Assembly: GCA_001643475.1 (NCBI GenBank)
Contig: LXTK01000148.1
Coordinates: forward strand, 1-12,894
DNA: 12,894 nucleotides
Origin: Proteobacteria bacterium SPGG2
Lineage (GTDB): Bacteria > Pseudomonadota > Gammaproteobacteria > Acidiferrobacterales > SPGG2
Reading direction: 5' to 3'
The notes beneath the pieces were generated by a model. It was not told the DNA's origin, did not search any database, and saw nothing but the letters and a program-made list of their open reading frames with translations. Below, piece by piece: positions 1 to 8,451 of the stretch. How positions within the stretch are numbered: position 1 is the stretch's first letter; the number at the start of each line of letters is the position of its first letter. The position numbers were made by a program, and so were the translations under genes.

Positions 1-240
1 CGCGGCGAAGGTGGCACGGCCCACCATGTTCTGGCCTGCGGCGTCGCCCGTGGTGAAGTTGAAGCGGCAGAACGCGAACCGGTTGGAGAGATACGTGTCA
101 ATGTATTGCAGCTTGCCGACGCTGGTCGTGGATTCGGCCGCTTCCCGGATCGGGTCCATGTTTTCGTTCAGCCACTCCTTGAAGTCACGCGCTTCGCGGG
201 CCGATTCAAAAACGAAAACCGGCGCACGCTGCATGGCGTC
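1..240 (-). other. HMG-CoA reductase fragment joined to murD
   Basis: This stretch is in the same frame as murD but encodes part of the catalytic domain of hydroxymethylglutaryl-CoA reductase, the mevalonate-pathway enzyme. Visible hallmarks are DAMQRAPVFVFESAR right after the join, then a helical stretch ending in YLSNRFAF, then FTTGDAAGQNMVGRATFAA at the window edge. The last corresponds to the family signature around D-x-M-G-x-N, with Ala replacing the usual Met. Nothing in MurD resembles this. Codons become more G/C-ending than in the murD part. The upstream part of the reductase is absent and the downstream part lies outside the window. HMG-CoA reductase has no place in the dcw cluster, so this is foreign material. 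The segment GACGCCATG (232-240, Asp-Ala-Met) suits both families and probably marks the join. Confidence 0.8.
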
Positions 241-1137
241 GGCTGGCACATTCATCGTATAGGCAAGCGCCATAGCGGCCAGCGCGTTCGCGCGATTGTG
301 TCGCCCTTGCAACGGCACGCAGTCAACCGGAACACGGGTTTGCCCGCCGTTGCCAAGCCACTCGACACTGCCCGCCTCGATCAGACCAAAATCTTCGTGT
401 CCATGTGGCGGTCCGAGTCCAAAACAGATTTGGCGCCGACCTGATATGGCCATCGCCAATACCGCATCGTCGTCTCGATTCAACACCATGATACCGTCAC
501 CGTTGAACACGCGGGCCTTGGCGGCTGCGTATTGTTCGAGACTATCGTAGCGATCCATATGATCGCGACCGAGATTGAGTACCGTCGCGCTAAACGCGTT
601 AAGACTGTACGTAGTTTCCAACTGGAAGCTTGATAGCTCCACGACGTGAACATCGGGACTTGGCGACTCGAGCAAAGATAGAATCGGTACACCTATATTG
701 CCACCGACACGCGTATCCAACCCCGCCTCGCGACACATCTCGCCAAGTAGCGCGGTGACCGTGCTTTTCCCATTTACACCGGTAACCGCAAGTACCGGTG
801 CAGTGACCGCTTGTGCAAACAATTCGACATCCCCCACAGCCGGTATACCGTTAGCGATCGCTTTCGCAATTAGGGGTTCAGCTAGCGATACGCCTGGGCT
901 AACTACCAATAGACCTGGATCATCGAACAGGCGTGGGTCCCAAGCACCGGTATGACAGTCGACATCGCGTAGCGTGGCGGTCAGCTCATCTAGCATCGGC
1001 GGCTGTTTACGATCATCGACAACGGTAACAATGTAGTCACGCGCCGCCAGATAACGCGTGCAAGAAAGGCCCGTAACTCCTAGGCCTACGACCAGTGCCC
1101 GTTGCTGTCTATCTCGTGACATCGCGAGTGCCTGCAT
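1..1137 (-). CDS. murD: MurD ligase, N-terminal and central domains, fused in frame to foreign sequence
   Basis: UDP-MurNAc-L-alanine:D-glutamate ligase adds D-Glu in cytoplasmic peptidoglycan precursor synthesis. Residues 1 to about 299 are clear MurD: an N-terminal Rossmann motif VVGLGVTGLSC (about 16-26), the P-loop TGVNGKST (about 119-126), the segment VELSSFQLE (about 166-174) and the HNRANALAA motif (about 280-288). The frame opens at ATG 1137, 2 nt after the mraY stop. A second in-frame ATG at 1122 is a possible start, and neither has a strong ribosome-binding site. The family is about 440 residues long. Here the C-terminal domain, needed for catalysis, is missing, and from about residue 300 the frame continues without a stop into HMG-CoA reductase sequence that runs off the window. 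MurD identity is certain for 240-1137; the fused product is probably not a real protein. Confidence 0.9.
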   Translation of the reverse strand, partial: MQALAMSRDRQQRALVVGLGVTGLSCTRYLAARDYIVTVVDDRKQPPMLDELTATLRDVDCHTGAWDPRLFDDPGLLVVSPGVSLAEPLIAKAIANGIPAVGDVELFAQAVTAPVLAVTGVNGKSTVTALLGEMCREAGLDTRVGGNIGVPILSLLESPSPDVHVVELSSFQLETTYSLNAFSATVLNLGRDHMDRYDSLEQYAAAKARVFNGDGIMVLNRDDDAVLAMAISGRRQICFGLGPPHGHEDFGLIEAGSVEWLGNGGQTRVPVDCVPLQGRHNRANALAAMALAYTMNVPADAMQRAPVFVFESAREARDFKEWLNENMDPIREAAESTTSVGKLQYIDTYLSNRFAFCRFNFTTGDAAGQNMVGRATFAA

Positions 1138-1139
1138 GT

Positions 1140-2222
1140 TCAACGAATCTTTAAGGTTGCCAACCCAATAAGCACCAAGATCACGGTAATAATCCAAAAA
1201 CGCACGATCACCCTTGGCTCAGGCCATCCCTTGAGCTCAAAGTGATGGTGCAACGGCGCCATTCGAAACATTCGTTTGCCCGTAAGCTTATAGGACGCGA
1301 CTTGCAGCATCACCGATACAGTCTCCATGACGAAGACGCCACCCATCACGAACAACACGATCTCTTGGCGAACCACAACTGCGACAACGCCCAAGGCGGC
1401 GCCCAGCGCCAATGCGCCAACGTCCCCCATGAACACTTGCGCCGGATAAGTGTTAAACCAGAGAAACCCAAGTCCTGCCCCCACCAATGCCGCGCAGAAG
1501 ATAAGTACTTCGCCAACACCCGAGATGTACGGGATGCCGAGGTAGTTCGCAAATTGCACGTGGCCAGTCGTGTAGGCAAAGATCCCCAACGCCGCCGCTA
1601 CCATCGTCGTCGGCATGATCGCCAGGCCATCGAGGCCGTCGGTAAGGTTGACCGCATTGCTCGAACCCACAATGACGAGATAGGCCAGTAGGACAAACCA
1701 TGGGCCAAGATTGAGCGCTACGTCTTTAAAAAAAGGAACGATAAGCTCAGTCTCAGCCGGTGCTTCCGCTGTGTGATAGAGAAACAGGGCAGCCGCTAAA
1801 CCGGCAATGGATTGCAGCAAGAATTTCATCCCCGCACCTATACCACGCGTATCTTTGTTAACTAGCTTTTTGTAGTCATCGACTAAGCCGATGGCACCGA
1901 ACGAAAGTGTGGTGAATAGCACGACCCACACGAATCGGTTCGAAAGATCGGCCCACAAGAGTGTTGCTGCAAAGACCGCCACCAAGATAATTGCGCCGCC
2001 CATTGTTGGCGTGCCGGATTTGGTTATGTGGGCTTCCGGTCCATCCGTTCGGACTGTTTGGTGAATTTGACGATAGCCGAGTCGACGTATCATTATCGGG
2101 CCAACCGCCAAACAAATTACGAGTGCGGTGAGAACGCCAAGAATTCCGCGAAGCGTAAGGTATCGGAAGACGTTAAAAAACGAGAATTCTTGTGTCAGCG
2201 AATCAAACAGAGAAAACAACAT
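1140..2222 (-). CDS. mraY: Phospho-N-acetylmuramoyl-pentapeptide transferase MraY
   Basis: This inner-membrane enzyme transfers phospho-MurNAc-pentapeptide from UDP to undecaprenyl phosphate, making lipid I. The 360-residue product has the usual family length and about ten hydrophobic segments. Active-site motifs are intact and in the expected places: VDDYKK with Asp115 and Asp116, NLTDGLDGLA (about 192-201), FMGDVGALALG with Asp267, and the His triplet in MAPLHHHFE (about 325-327). The ATG at 2222 lies 12 nt after the murF stop, with an AAAGG sequence upstream, and the stop is 2 nt before murD. It is part of the leftward dcw transcript. I see nothing unusual in it, and the identification is secure. 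Confidence 0.98.
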   Translation of the reverse strand: MLFSLFDSLTQEFSFFNVFRYLTLRGILGVLTALVICLAVGPIMIRRLGYRQIHQTVRTDGPEAHITKSGTPTMGGAIILVAVFAATLLWADLSNRFVWVVLFTTLSFGAIGLVDDYKKLVNKDTRGIGAGMKFLLQSIAGLAAALFLYHTAEAPAETELIVPFFKDVALNLGPWFVLLAYLVIVGSSNAVNLTDGLDGLAIMPTTMVAAALGIFAYTTGHVQFANYLGIPYISGVGEVLIFCAALVGAGLGFLWFNTYPAQVFMGDVGALALGAALGVVAVVVRQEIVLFVMGGVFVMETVSVMLQVASYKLTGKRMFRMAPLHHHFELKGWPEPRVIVRFWIITVILVLIGLATLKIR

Positions 2223-2234
2223 TCAGTTTTGCCT

Positions 2235-3311
2235 TTAGTTCGCGTTTGTCTCGTGTGTATCCAGTGTGTCAGTTTGCGTAATCTTCTGTACAACATGCTC
2301 GAGCCGCATGACCCGTGATCCCTTCACCAACACTGTGGTATCCGCATTTAAATGATGGAGCAGTGCTTCTACTAACTCCCTCCGGCTCGAGAAATGCATA
2401 CCACCCTCGCCGAAACTATCAACTGCCAACTTACTTAAGGCGCCGATCGCGAACAATCGACTTATGCCAAGCCTTTTAGCAAGCTGTCCAACACGGCGGT
2501 GGATATCCGGCGCCGCGCTACCGAGCTCGGCCATATCGCCGATCACCAAAACTGCACCACCGGGAAATTCTTTGAGTACCGCGATGCCGGCAGTCAGCGA
2601 CGCGGGGTTCGCATTGTAGGTGTCGTCTATAACACGTGCGCCGTTTAATCCTGGCTTGATCTCGAGGCGACCGGAGATGCACCGCAGCTTCTCAAGCCCA
2701 CGTTTAACGTGGTCGAGTTCTGCGCCAGCCGCGATCGAACTCGCGGTTGCCGCAAGCGCATTACTGACGTTGTGTTTCCCGAGTAGAGGTAATCGCATAT
2801 CGATATCTCCATATGTTGTCTGAATTCGAACAAGGCTACCGCTAGTATCAGTTTGGTAGTCCGACGTGATATCGGCATCGTTATCGAGCCCAAAGGTCAG
2901 ACATCGCCTTGGCGAAGCCAAGTCGCGCCAAAAGTCTGCGTACTTATCATCTGCGTTGATTACCGCCACCCCGGTCTCGGCCAGGGACGAAATTTTACTA
3001 CCGGTTATGGCGATAACTGGAATGTCGAATCGACGGCGCCAAGCAGCCGCTAGGGTTCCGAGGGCGCTGAGCGTATCGAGGACCTTTATCGACGGTAGCG
3101 TAGTCTGAGTGCTCCGGCTCAACAACACACCCGCGGCACCAGCTTGCGCGGCTGTGGCAATAAAATGATGACCATCGTGATTGGGACCTTCCAACGCAAC
3201 GAATAAGTCGCCTGGCGACAGCGTACGCGTATCGGTACTCACACCCGAAAATTTCCGGTCAGCACCGGTCAAGGGGGCCTTTAACACCTCCGCCGCTTTT
3301 GCCAACGACAT
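2235..3311 (-). CDS. murF: MurF ligase carrying a large internal deletion (likely non-functional as read)
   Basis: MurF adds D-Ala-D-Ala to UDP-MurNAc-tripeptide in the cytoplasm. The N-terminal domain (SGVSTDTRTLSPGDLFVAL) and the distal parts (GKHNVSNALAA, DDTYNANPASL, GDMAELG, VLVKGSR) are clearly MurF. The product is only about 358 residues, against about 450 for the family. The sequence runs from AITGS straight into KISSLAETGVAVINADD. About 95 residues that should lie between are missing: the P-loop GKT, the ELGANH-type segment and the NLAAAHLEGF-type segment. The reading frame is kept across the join (about 2991-2999). Without the P-loop it cannot bind ATP in the normal way. I prefer ATG 3311, which overlaps the murE stop as TGATG with GGAGAGG upstream; GTG 3314 is the alternative. 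The deletion may be an assembly or amplification artefact. Confidence 0.9.
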   Translation of the reverse strand: MSLAKAAEVLKAPLTGADRKFSGVSTDTRTLSPGDLFVALEGPNHDGHHFIATAAQAGAAGVLLSRSTQTTLPSIKVLDTLSALGTLAAAWRRRFDIPVIAITGSKISSLAETGVAVINADDKYADFWRDLASPRRCLTFGLDNDADITSDYQTDTSGSLVRIQTTYGDIDMRLPLLGKHNVSNALAATASSIAAGAELDHVKRGLEKLRCISGRLEIKPGLNGARVIDDTYNANPASLTAGIAVLKEFPGGAVLVIGDMAELGSAAPDIHRRVGQLAKRLGISRLFAIGALSKLAVDSFGEGGMHFSSRRELVEALLHHLNADTTVLVKGSRVMRLEHVVQKITQTDTLDTHETNAN

Positions 3312-4789
3312 CACGCAGCCTCTCCAAGGATGGTTTGTACTGTTTCACGATCGCTGTAAGGCAGACGCCGATCACCAACCTGCTGATACTCCTCGTGCCC
3401 TTTGCCAGCAATCAGCACGATATCGCTCGCATTGGCTTCGGTGATGGCGATACGAATCGCACTAACACGATCGCGAACAATGTATGGTTTGGCATTCATG
3501 CCCGCCGCAATCTCGGCAATGATTTTGTCACCAGATTCGGTGCGGGGGTTATCATCGGTGAGAACAACTCTGTCGGCCAATCGCTCAGCCACACGTCCCA
3601 TTTCAGGGCGCTTGCCACGATCGCGGTCGCCACCGCATCCGAAGACACAATACAGGCGACCCTGGGTGTGTTCGCGTAACGCGCGCAACACTTGCTCAAG
3701 CGCATCAGGTGTATGCGCATAATCCACCACCGCTAGTGGTTGTCCGTTTTCACCACCAAAACGTTCTACGCGGCCCGCCACTGGCCTTATTCGACTCAAA
3801 CCTTCGCGCGCTTGCTCCAGACTGATGCCGCAGGAAAGTAACGCCGCTAATACAGCCAGCACATTGACCGCATTGAAGCGCCCAAACAGCGGACAATGCA
3901 ATGTGATCCCCCCTAAGGGCGTGGTCACACGTAACTCAAGACCATCTTGTAGAGGTCGGATCTCCTGTGCGCACACGTCTCCACCGTCTACACCAAAACT
4001 GATTACGTCTAACTTGCCATGAACACGTTGCAGTAGCGTGCGGCCGAATAGATCGTCTTGATTGATCGCTGCTCGTTTCAAGCCATCGACGTTGAACAGC
4101 TGTCCTTTAGCTTCAGCATAACTATCCATGCTGCCATGGTAATCGAGATGATCACGCGAAAGATTTGTAAAAATTGCCAAATCGAAGGCAACACCGACAC
4201 TACGCCCCTGTTCTAAGGCATGTGACGACACTTCCAAACAAACATGGGTTGCGCCCTCGCGGAGAAATCTTGCAAGCAAGCCATGTACAGATATTGCATC
4301 TGGCGTAGTAAGCGCCATCGCCTCCAGAGCGCCTGGAAAACCGACTCCTACGGTGCCGATTAATGCACAACGTTTTTGCGCATAGCCCAATACCTGAGCC
4401 AGAAGATGCGTGCAGGTGGTCTTGCCGTTGGTGCCGGTTACGCCGATCACCAATAGTTTTCTCGATGGCGACCCGAAAAACCGATCTGCGATGATTCCCA
4501 CCCGTGTACGTAAATCTTTGCAACTGAAAATTGGAACCGGTGCACTATCGAAATCATAATCACCACCGGCCTCTCGTAGCACCGCGATCGCACCACGTGC
4601 TACCGCGTCGGAAATATAATTACGGCCGTCGGTCAGCGTCCCTGGAATTGCAATGAACAAATCACCCGTGTGCACTTGCTGACTGTCCATCGTCAATCCG
4701 TTCACCGCACAGTCGTTACCCACCAATATTTCCACTATTCCATCCAAAAGTTCGCGCAACGAATGTGGAGTGTCATCTCTTGCTTTCAT
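3311..4789 (-). CDS. murE: UDP-MurNAc-tripeptide synthetase MurE, meso-diaminopimelate type
   Basis: This cytoplasmic Mur ligase adds the third stem-peptide residue to UDP-MurNAc-L-Ala-D-Glu. Its 492 residues match the usual length. It has the N-terminal UDP-binding region, the P-loop GVTGTNGKTT (about 116-125), LEVSSHALEQGR, TNLSRDHLDYHG, and YAEAK whose Lys (about 228) is the residue expected to be carbamylated. The C-terminal DNPR (about 413-416) is the known selectivity motif for meso-diaminopimelate over lysine, so a Gram-negative type of peptidoglycan is predicted. The ATG at 4789 is 5 nt after the ftsI stop, and the stop overlaps the murF start, which suggests translational coupling. 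No defects are seen. Confidence 0.97.
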   Translation of the reverse strand: MKARDDTPHSLRELLDGIVEILVGNDCAVNGLTMDSQQVHTGDLFIAIPGTLTDGRNYISDAVARGAIAVLREAGGDYDFDSAPVPIFSCKDLRTRVGIIADRFFGSPSRKLLVIGVTGTNGKTTCTHLLAQVLGYAQKRCALIGTVGVGFPGALEAMALTTPDAISVHGLLARFLREGATHVCLEVSSHALEQGRSVGVAFDLAIFTNLSRDHLDYHGSMDSYAEAKGQLFNVDGLKRAAINQDDLFGRTLLQRVHGKLDVISFGVDGGDVCAQEIRPLQDGLELRVTTPLGGITLHCPLFGRFNAVNVLAVLAALLSCGISLEQAREGLSRIRPVAGRVERFGGENGQPLAVVDYAHTPDALEQVLRALREHTQGRLYCVFGCGGDRDRGKRPEMGRVAERLADRVVLTDDNPRTESGDKIIAEIAAGMNAKPYIVRDRVSAIRIAITEANASDIVLIAGKGHEEYQQVGDRRLPYSDRETVQTILGEAA

Positions 4790-4794
4790 TGCAA

Positions 4795-6513
4795 TCAGGT
4801 CGCTTTGTTGTTACCAACCGGCGCTGCCCACCGCACCGGTTGCGCGGGTAGATCGGGCGGAATGTTAAGCAAGCGCAAAGCACCGGTCATAACGCGACTA
4901 AACACTGGCGCCGCCGTCTGCCCACCAAAGTGTCGCTGTTCGTCAGGCTCATCGACGGTAACCACCATAACCAACCGTGGATTGGAAGCCGGCGCCATGC
5001 CGGCGAAAGACGCGACATATCGGTCGTCGACGTAATTGCCAGACACGAGTTTGTGAACCGTTCCAGTCTTTCCCGCCACCCGGTAGTGCAATACCTGAGC
5101 CGCACGCCCGGTTCCGGTGCGACTCACTGCAAGCTCGAGCATCTCGCGGATTTGCCTTGCGGTGCGAGGCGACATCACCCTGCGTGCGCGTACGGGGCCA
5201 TTGCGCCGCAACAACGTCACGGGCAACATCAACCCATCGTTTGCCAACGCGCCATAAGCGCGGGCAAGTTGTAGCGCGGTTACCGAGATCCCGTACCCAA
5301 ACGAGACGTTCGCCTGATCGATCGGTACCCAATCGGATGGCGCATTCACTAAACCCGCGGACTCACCCGGTAAGCGGCTTCCCGTGGTCTCACCAAAGCC
5401 TGCGCGCCTAAACATATTCCACATATCGTTCTTGTTCATGGCCAAGGCTATCTTGGCCGCACCCACGTTGCTCGATTTCTCAATGACCTGCGCAACGCTG
5501 AGCCAGCCATAGTCATGACGATCGCTGATAGTTCTGGCCCCGATTCGAAGCTCACCGGGTGCAGTATTGATCAAGGTATTTGGCATATACTTACCGCTCT
5601 CAAGCGCGACAGCGATGGTAAAGGGCTTGAGGGTAGATCCGGGTTCAAACACATCTGTTACGGCGCGGTTACGGAATGCCGTGCTCCTCAAGTTTGCCCG
5701 ATTGTTGGGGTTGAACCCAGGCTGATTGACCATAGCCAGGATTTCGCCAGTACGCGCGTCAAGCACGATTGCAGTCGCCGCGCGAGCGTTGTAGGTTTTT
5801 ATCGCCGCCTTGAGTTCACGATAGGCCAGGTACTGGATGCGTCGATCGATGCTTAGGATCAGGTCCTGGCCTGCGATTGGTAATGAGATACTTTCAACCG
5901 TTTCGACGACGTTTCCATATAAGTCCCTCAGTACACGTTTTTTGCCAGGCGTGGAACGCAGAAAGTGATCGTACGCAAGCTCTAAACCTTCCTGACCGTG
6001 ATCATCGATGTTTGTGAAGCCGATGACATGGCCACTGATCGAGCCTGTCGGATAGTAGCGGCGGTACTCGCGTTGTAACGCCACCCCAGGAATCCCCATA
6101 GCCGTTACGCGCTTGGCAACATCCGGCGTTATGTGTCTCTTCACATACATGAACTCGCGTCCATGTGCGCGTTTGACGATTCGCCTAAGCTCGTTTTCGC
6201 GGAGCCCCAACAGTTTGATCAGCGACGGCCAGCGGTCACGAGAATTTGCGAAGGTCGCCGGCTGAATCCACACCGACTCCACTGGCGTACTGATAGCGAG
6301 CGGCTCACCATTGCGGTCAAGGATCATGCCTCGATGCGCGTTATCGGTAACTGTACGTAAATACCGAGCGTCACCTTGGCGCTGTAGGTAGTCGGAGGCG
6401 ACAACCTGAAGATATGCGGCACGTGCACCAATTACGACTAGACCGCTCGCGAGCAGTGTAAGCACGACCCAATAACGTATGGGGTGACTACCAGTCTGCA
6501 CGCCGCGGCTCAT
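4795..6513 (-). CDS. ftsI: Septal peptidoglycan transpeptidase FtsI (PBP3)
   Basis: This class B penicillin-binding protein cross-links septal peptidoglycan in the divisome together with FtsW and the FtsQLB complex. The 572-residue product has a short cytoplasmic N-terminus and one membrane anchor (about 13-34). A PBP dimerisation domain follows, including RGMILDRNGEPLA and RYYPTGSISGHVIGF. The transpeptidase domain has all three catalytic motifs: STLK with the nucleophile Ser (about 293), SSN (about 347-349) and KTGT (about 482-485). The length is close to the roughly 590 residues of the E. coli protein. The ATG at 6513 overlaps the ftsL stop by 4 nt (ATGA), so the two are probably translationally coupled. 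The gene looks complete. Confidence 0.97.
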   Translation of the reverse strand: MSRGVQTGSHPIRYWVVLTLLASGLVVIGARAAYLQVVASDYLQRQGDARYLRTVTDNAHRGMILDRNGEPLAISTPVESVWIQPATFANSRDRWPSLIKLLGLRENELRRIVKRAHGREFMYVKRHITPDVAKRVTAMGIPGVALQREYRRYYPTGSISGHVIGFTNIDDHGQEGLELAYDHFLRSTPGKKRVLRDLYGNVVETVESISLPIAGQDLILSIDRRIQYLAYRELKAAIKTYNARAATAIVLDARTGEILAMVNQPGFNPNNRANLRSTAFRNRAVTDVFEPGSTLKPFTIAVALESGKYMPNTLINTAPGELRIGARTISDRHDYGWLSVAQVIEKSSNVGAAKIALAMNKNDMWNMFRRAGFGETTGSRLPGESAGLVNAPSDWVPIDQANVSFGYGISVTALQLARAYGALANDGLMLPVTLLRRNGPVRARRVMSPRTARQIREMLELAVSRTGTGRAAQVLHYRVAGKTGTVHKLVSGNYVDDRYVASFAGMAPASNPRLVMVVTVDEPDEQRHFGGQTAAPVFSRVMTGALRLLNIPPDLPAQPVRWAAPVGNNKAT

Positions 6514-6788
6514 GGCGCTGCACCTCGCTGCTTGTTCACAATAACCACGCGGTACGCGACCGGGGTTGCCATATGCAGTCGATCGCGGGCGAGTGCCTCT
6601 ACCCGTCGATGCTCAGACCAAGCCCCCTCTTCAAGCAAAAGCTTGTCCCACTCTATATTTAAAGAATCACGCTCTGTTTGTAGTGACTGATACTCTACAA
6701 ATAGCAACCGGCTTTGATGACGTAGCATCACTACAGCCATCGCCGTGAGCATTACCAACATAACTAGAAACACTAAACCCTTATTCAA
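6510..6788 (-). CDS. ftsL: Cell division protein FtsL
   Basis: This small bitopic membrane protein of the divisome forms the FtsQLB complex that activates FtsW-FtsI. The 92-residue product has one transmembrane segment (about 5-23). A periplasmic heptad-like coiled-coil stretch follows (LLFVEYQSLQTERDSLNIEWDKLLLEE) and then a short C-terminal tail. Length, topology and position between rsmH and ftsI all fit. The likely start is TTG 6788, inside the end of rsmH (8-nt overlap), with GAGG 6 nt upstream. A GTG at 6773, preceded by AAGGG, is an alternative, but it would trim the cytoplasmic end. A rare start codon with overlap suggests translation that depends on rsmH. Confidence 0.9.
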   Translation of the reverse strand: MNKGLVFLVMLVMLTAMAVVMLRHQSRLLFVEYQSLQTERDSLNIEWDKLLLEEGAWSEHRRVEALARDRLHMATPVAYRVVIVNKQRGAAP

Positions 6789-7725
6789 AACCTACCTCGG
6801 TGCGTTCTGCTATTCGAAGCATGGCGCTGCGCGCGCGCGGATTACGTTCTATCTCGGCCGCGCTGGGTCGTATCGGCTTACCGATAATCTTGAGCCGTGA
6901 CTCAAATGGCTGTACAAGCAACGGCAATCCGGGCGGCAGCTCACCGCCGCGAACTTGCTCGCGCATGAAACGCTTGACGATGCGATCCTCTAGCGATTGA
7001 AAACTGATGACGGCCAGACGACCACCAGCGGCGAGTGCTCGCATTGTCTGCGGCAGTACTGTCCGCAGCTCTTCTAGTTCTTGATTGATAAACACCCGGA
7101 TAGCTAGAAACGTACGAGTTGCCGGGTGTAGTTTGGCTTTGCGCGGAGGGACGGCATTACTTACAATATTTGCGAGTTGCGCTGGCGTATCTATGGGCTG
7201 CTGCTTGCGTTCACGCACAATAGCCCGTGCGATGCGCCGTGAAAACCGCTCTTCACCATACTCAAACAGCACTGATGCTATTTTTTGTTCGCGCGCGCTG
7301 TTGACCCAACGCGCCGCTGATACGCCAGTATCAGGCTCCATCCGCATATCGAGTGCGCCGCGTTGTTGAAATCCAAAGCCGCGTTTGGGATCTTCGAGTT
7401 GAGGCGATGATACCCCTAGGTCGAACAGCATACCGTTTATTCGCCCCGTTAAACCCCGTTTGTCGATGTACTGATCTAGCATCGAAAATCGTCCCGGTAT
7501 TGCCACGAAACGCTCATCGTCGGCAAAACGCGCGCGTGCTGCCTCGATCGCCTGTGGATCTCGATCCAGAGCCAACAATCGCCCATTCGGGCCGAGTCGA
7601 TCGAGTATCTCCGCTGAATGTCCCCCACGCCCGTATGTGGCATCGACATAAGCCCCATCGGGCTGTAGGTTTAGCCCGACCATCACCTCCTCGACCAAAA
7701 CCGGAACATGTTCAAATTCATCCAC
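6781..7725 (-). CDS. rsmH: 16S rRNA (cytosine-1402-N4)-methyltransferase RsmH (MraW)
   Basis: This SAM-dependent enzyme N4-methylates C1402 in the decoding centre of the 30S subunit. The 314-residue product matches the family length. Near the N-terminus are HVPVLVEEV and the SAM-binding motif VDATYGRGGHSAEIL (about 27-41). FDLGVSSPQLEDPKRGFGF (about 101-119), VFINQELEEL and VISFQSLEDRIVK follow, all typical. The start is GTG 7725, giving a protein that begins MDEFEHVPVL. It lies 7 nt after the mraZ stop with only a weak upstream GGGA. The partner enzyme RsmI, which 2'-O-methylates the same nucleotide, is encoded about 1.6 kb away in this window. Confidence 0.97.
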   Translation of the reverse strand: MDEFEHVPVLVEEVMVGLNLQPDGAYVDATYGRGGHSAEILDRLGPNGRLLALDRDPQAIEAARARFADDERFVAIPGRFSMLDQYIDKRGLTGRINGMLFDLGVSSPQLEDPKRGFGFQQRGALDMRMEPDTGVSAARWVNSAREQKIASVLFEYGEERFSRRIARAIVRERKQQPIDTPAQLANIVSNAVPPRKAKLHPATRTFLAIRVFINQELEELRTVLPQTMRALAAGGRLAVISFQSLEDRIVKRFMREQVRGGELPPGLPLLVQPFESRLKIIGKPIRPSAAEIERNPRARSAMLRIAERTEVGFE

Positions 7726-7732
7726 GATCCCG

Positions 7733-8188
<456 letters not shown>

Positions 8189-8210
8189 CATTCTTACCCT
8201 CTAAGCGCAA

Positions 8211-8240
8211 ATTCCCACAAATATCCACAATTCTCCACTA
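8211..8240 (-). promoter_or_regulatory. MraZ-box array (three 10-bp direct repeats)
   Basis: On the minus strand three consecutive decamers read TAGTGGAGAA, TTGTGGATAT and TTGTGGGAAT. GTGG recurs every 10 bp with AT-rich spacers. A weaker fourth block (8241-8250) precedes them. This matches the known MraZ operator pattern of GTGGG-like repeats with 5-bp spacers. The array starts at the predicted transcription start and lies in the 5' leader of mraZ, so binding would block the promoter. Confidence 0.85.
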
Positions 8241-8246
8241 TCCGAC

Positions 8247-8276
8247 ACTATAGTTAGGATCTTCCAACCCTGTCAA
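8247..8276 (-). promoter_or_regulatory. Sigma70-type promoter of the mraZ/dcw operon
   Basis: The minus strand has a consensus -35 TTGACA (8271-8276), an 18-bp spacer, and -10 TATAGT (8247-8252). The start of transcription would be near 8240, giving a leader of about 50 nt before mraZ. Five of six -10 bases and all six -35 bases match consensus, so this is predicted to be a strong promoter that needs repression by MraZ. Confidence 0.85.
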
Positions 8277-8451
8277 GCACAATCCGCGGTCAAAGCAGGG
8301 CTTTTTCCTTTTCAGGACAAACGTTTAGTGAACACCGACGGATGGCCATCAAGGGCATGAAATAGGCCTCGTCGGCGAAAGCGGCGAGGGTCGGTGATGG
8401 GCACCGGTGCTATCTATAAGTAGTTGAAAAATAGAGAAGAATAAGGATGAA
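8277..8451. other. Intergenic spacer between rnpB and the mraZ promoter
   Basis: No gene is seen here. It holds one hairpin, CCTCGTCG (8367-8374) with CGGCGAGG (8382-8389) and a 7-nt loop. Pairing is best on the plus strand, where it includes one T-G pair, and no T-tract follows on either side. On the minus strand a T-rich run (about 8426-8453) follows the end of rnpB. That run could help end rnpB transcription, but I see no standard hairpin terminator. Confidence 0.4.

Noticed and set aside
1..1137. A new bifunctional cell-wall/isoprenoid enzyme
   Set aside because: The fusion removes the essential MurD C-terminal domain and starts mid-domain in the reductase, so a chimeric join is far more likely.
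8221..8229. ATATCCACA resembling a DnaA box
   Set aside because: It is one base off consensus, isolated, and fully explained as part of the 10-bp MraZ-box array.
8281..8310. Short hairpin AAAGC/GCTTT followed by T residues on the plus strand
   Set aside because: The stem is only 5 bp with a 3-nt loop, and no plus-strand gene precedes it to be terminated.
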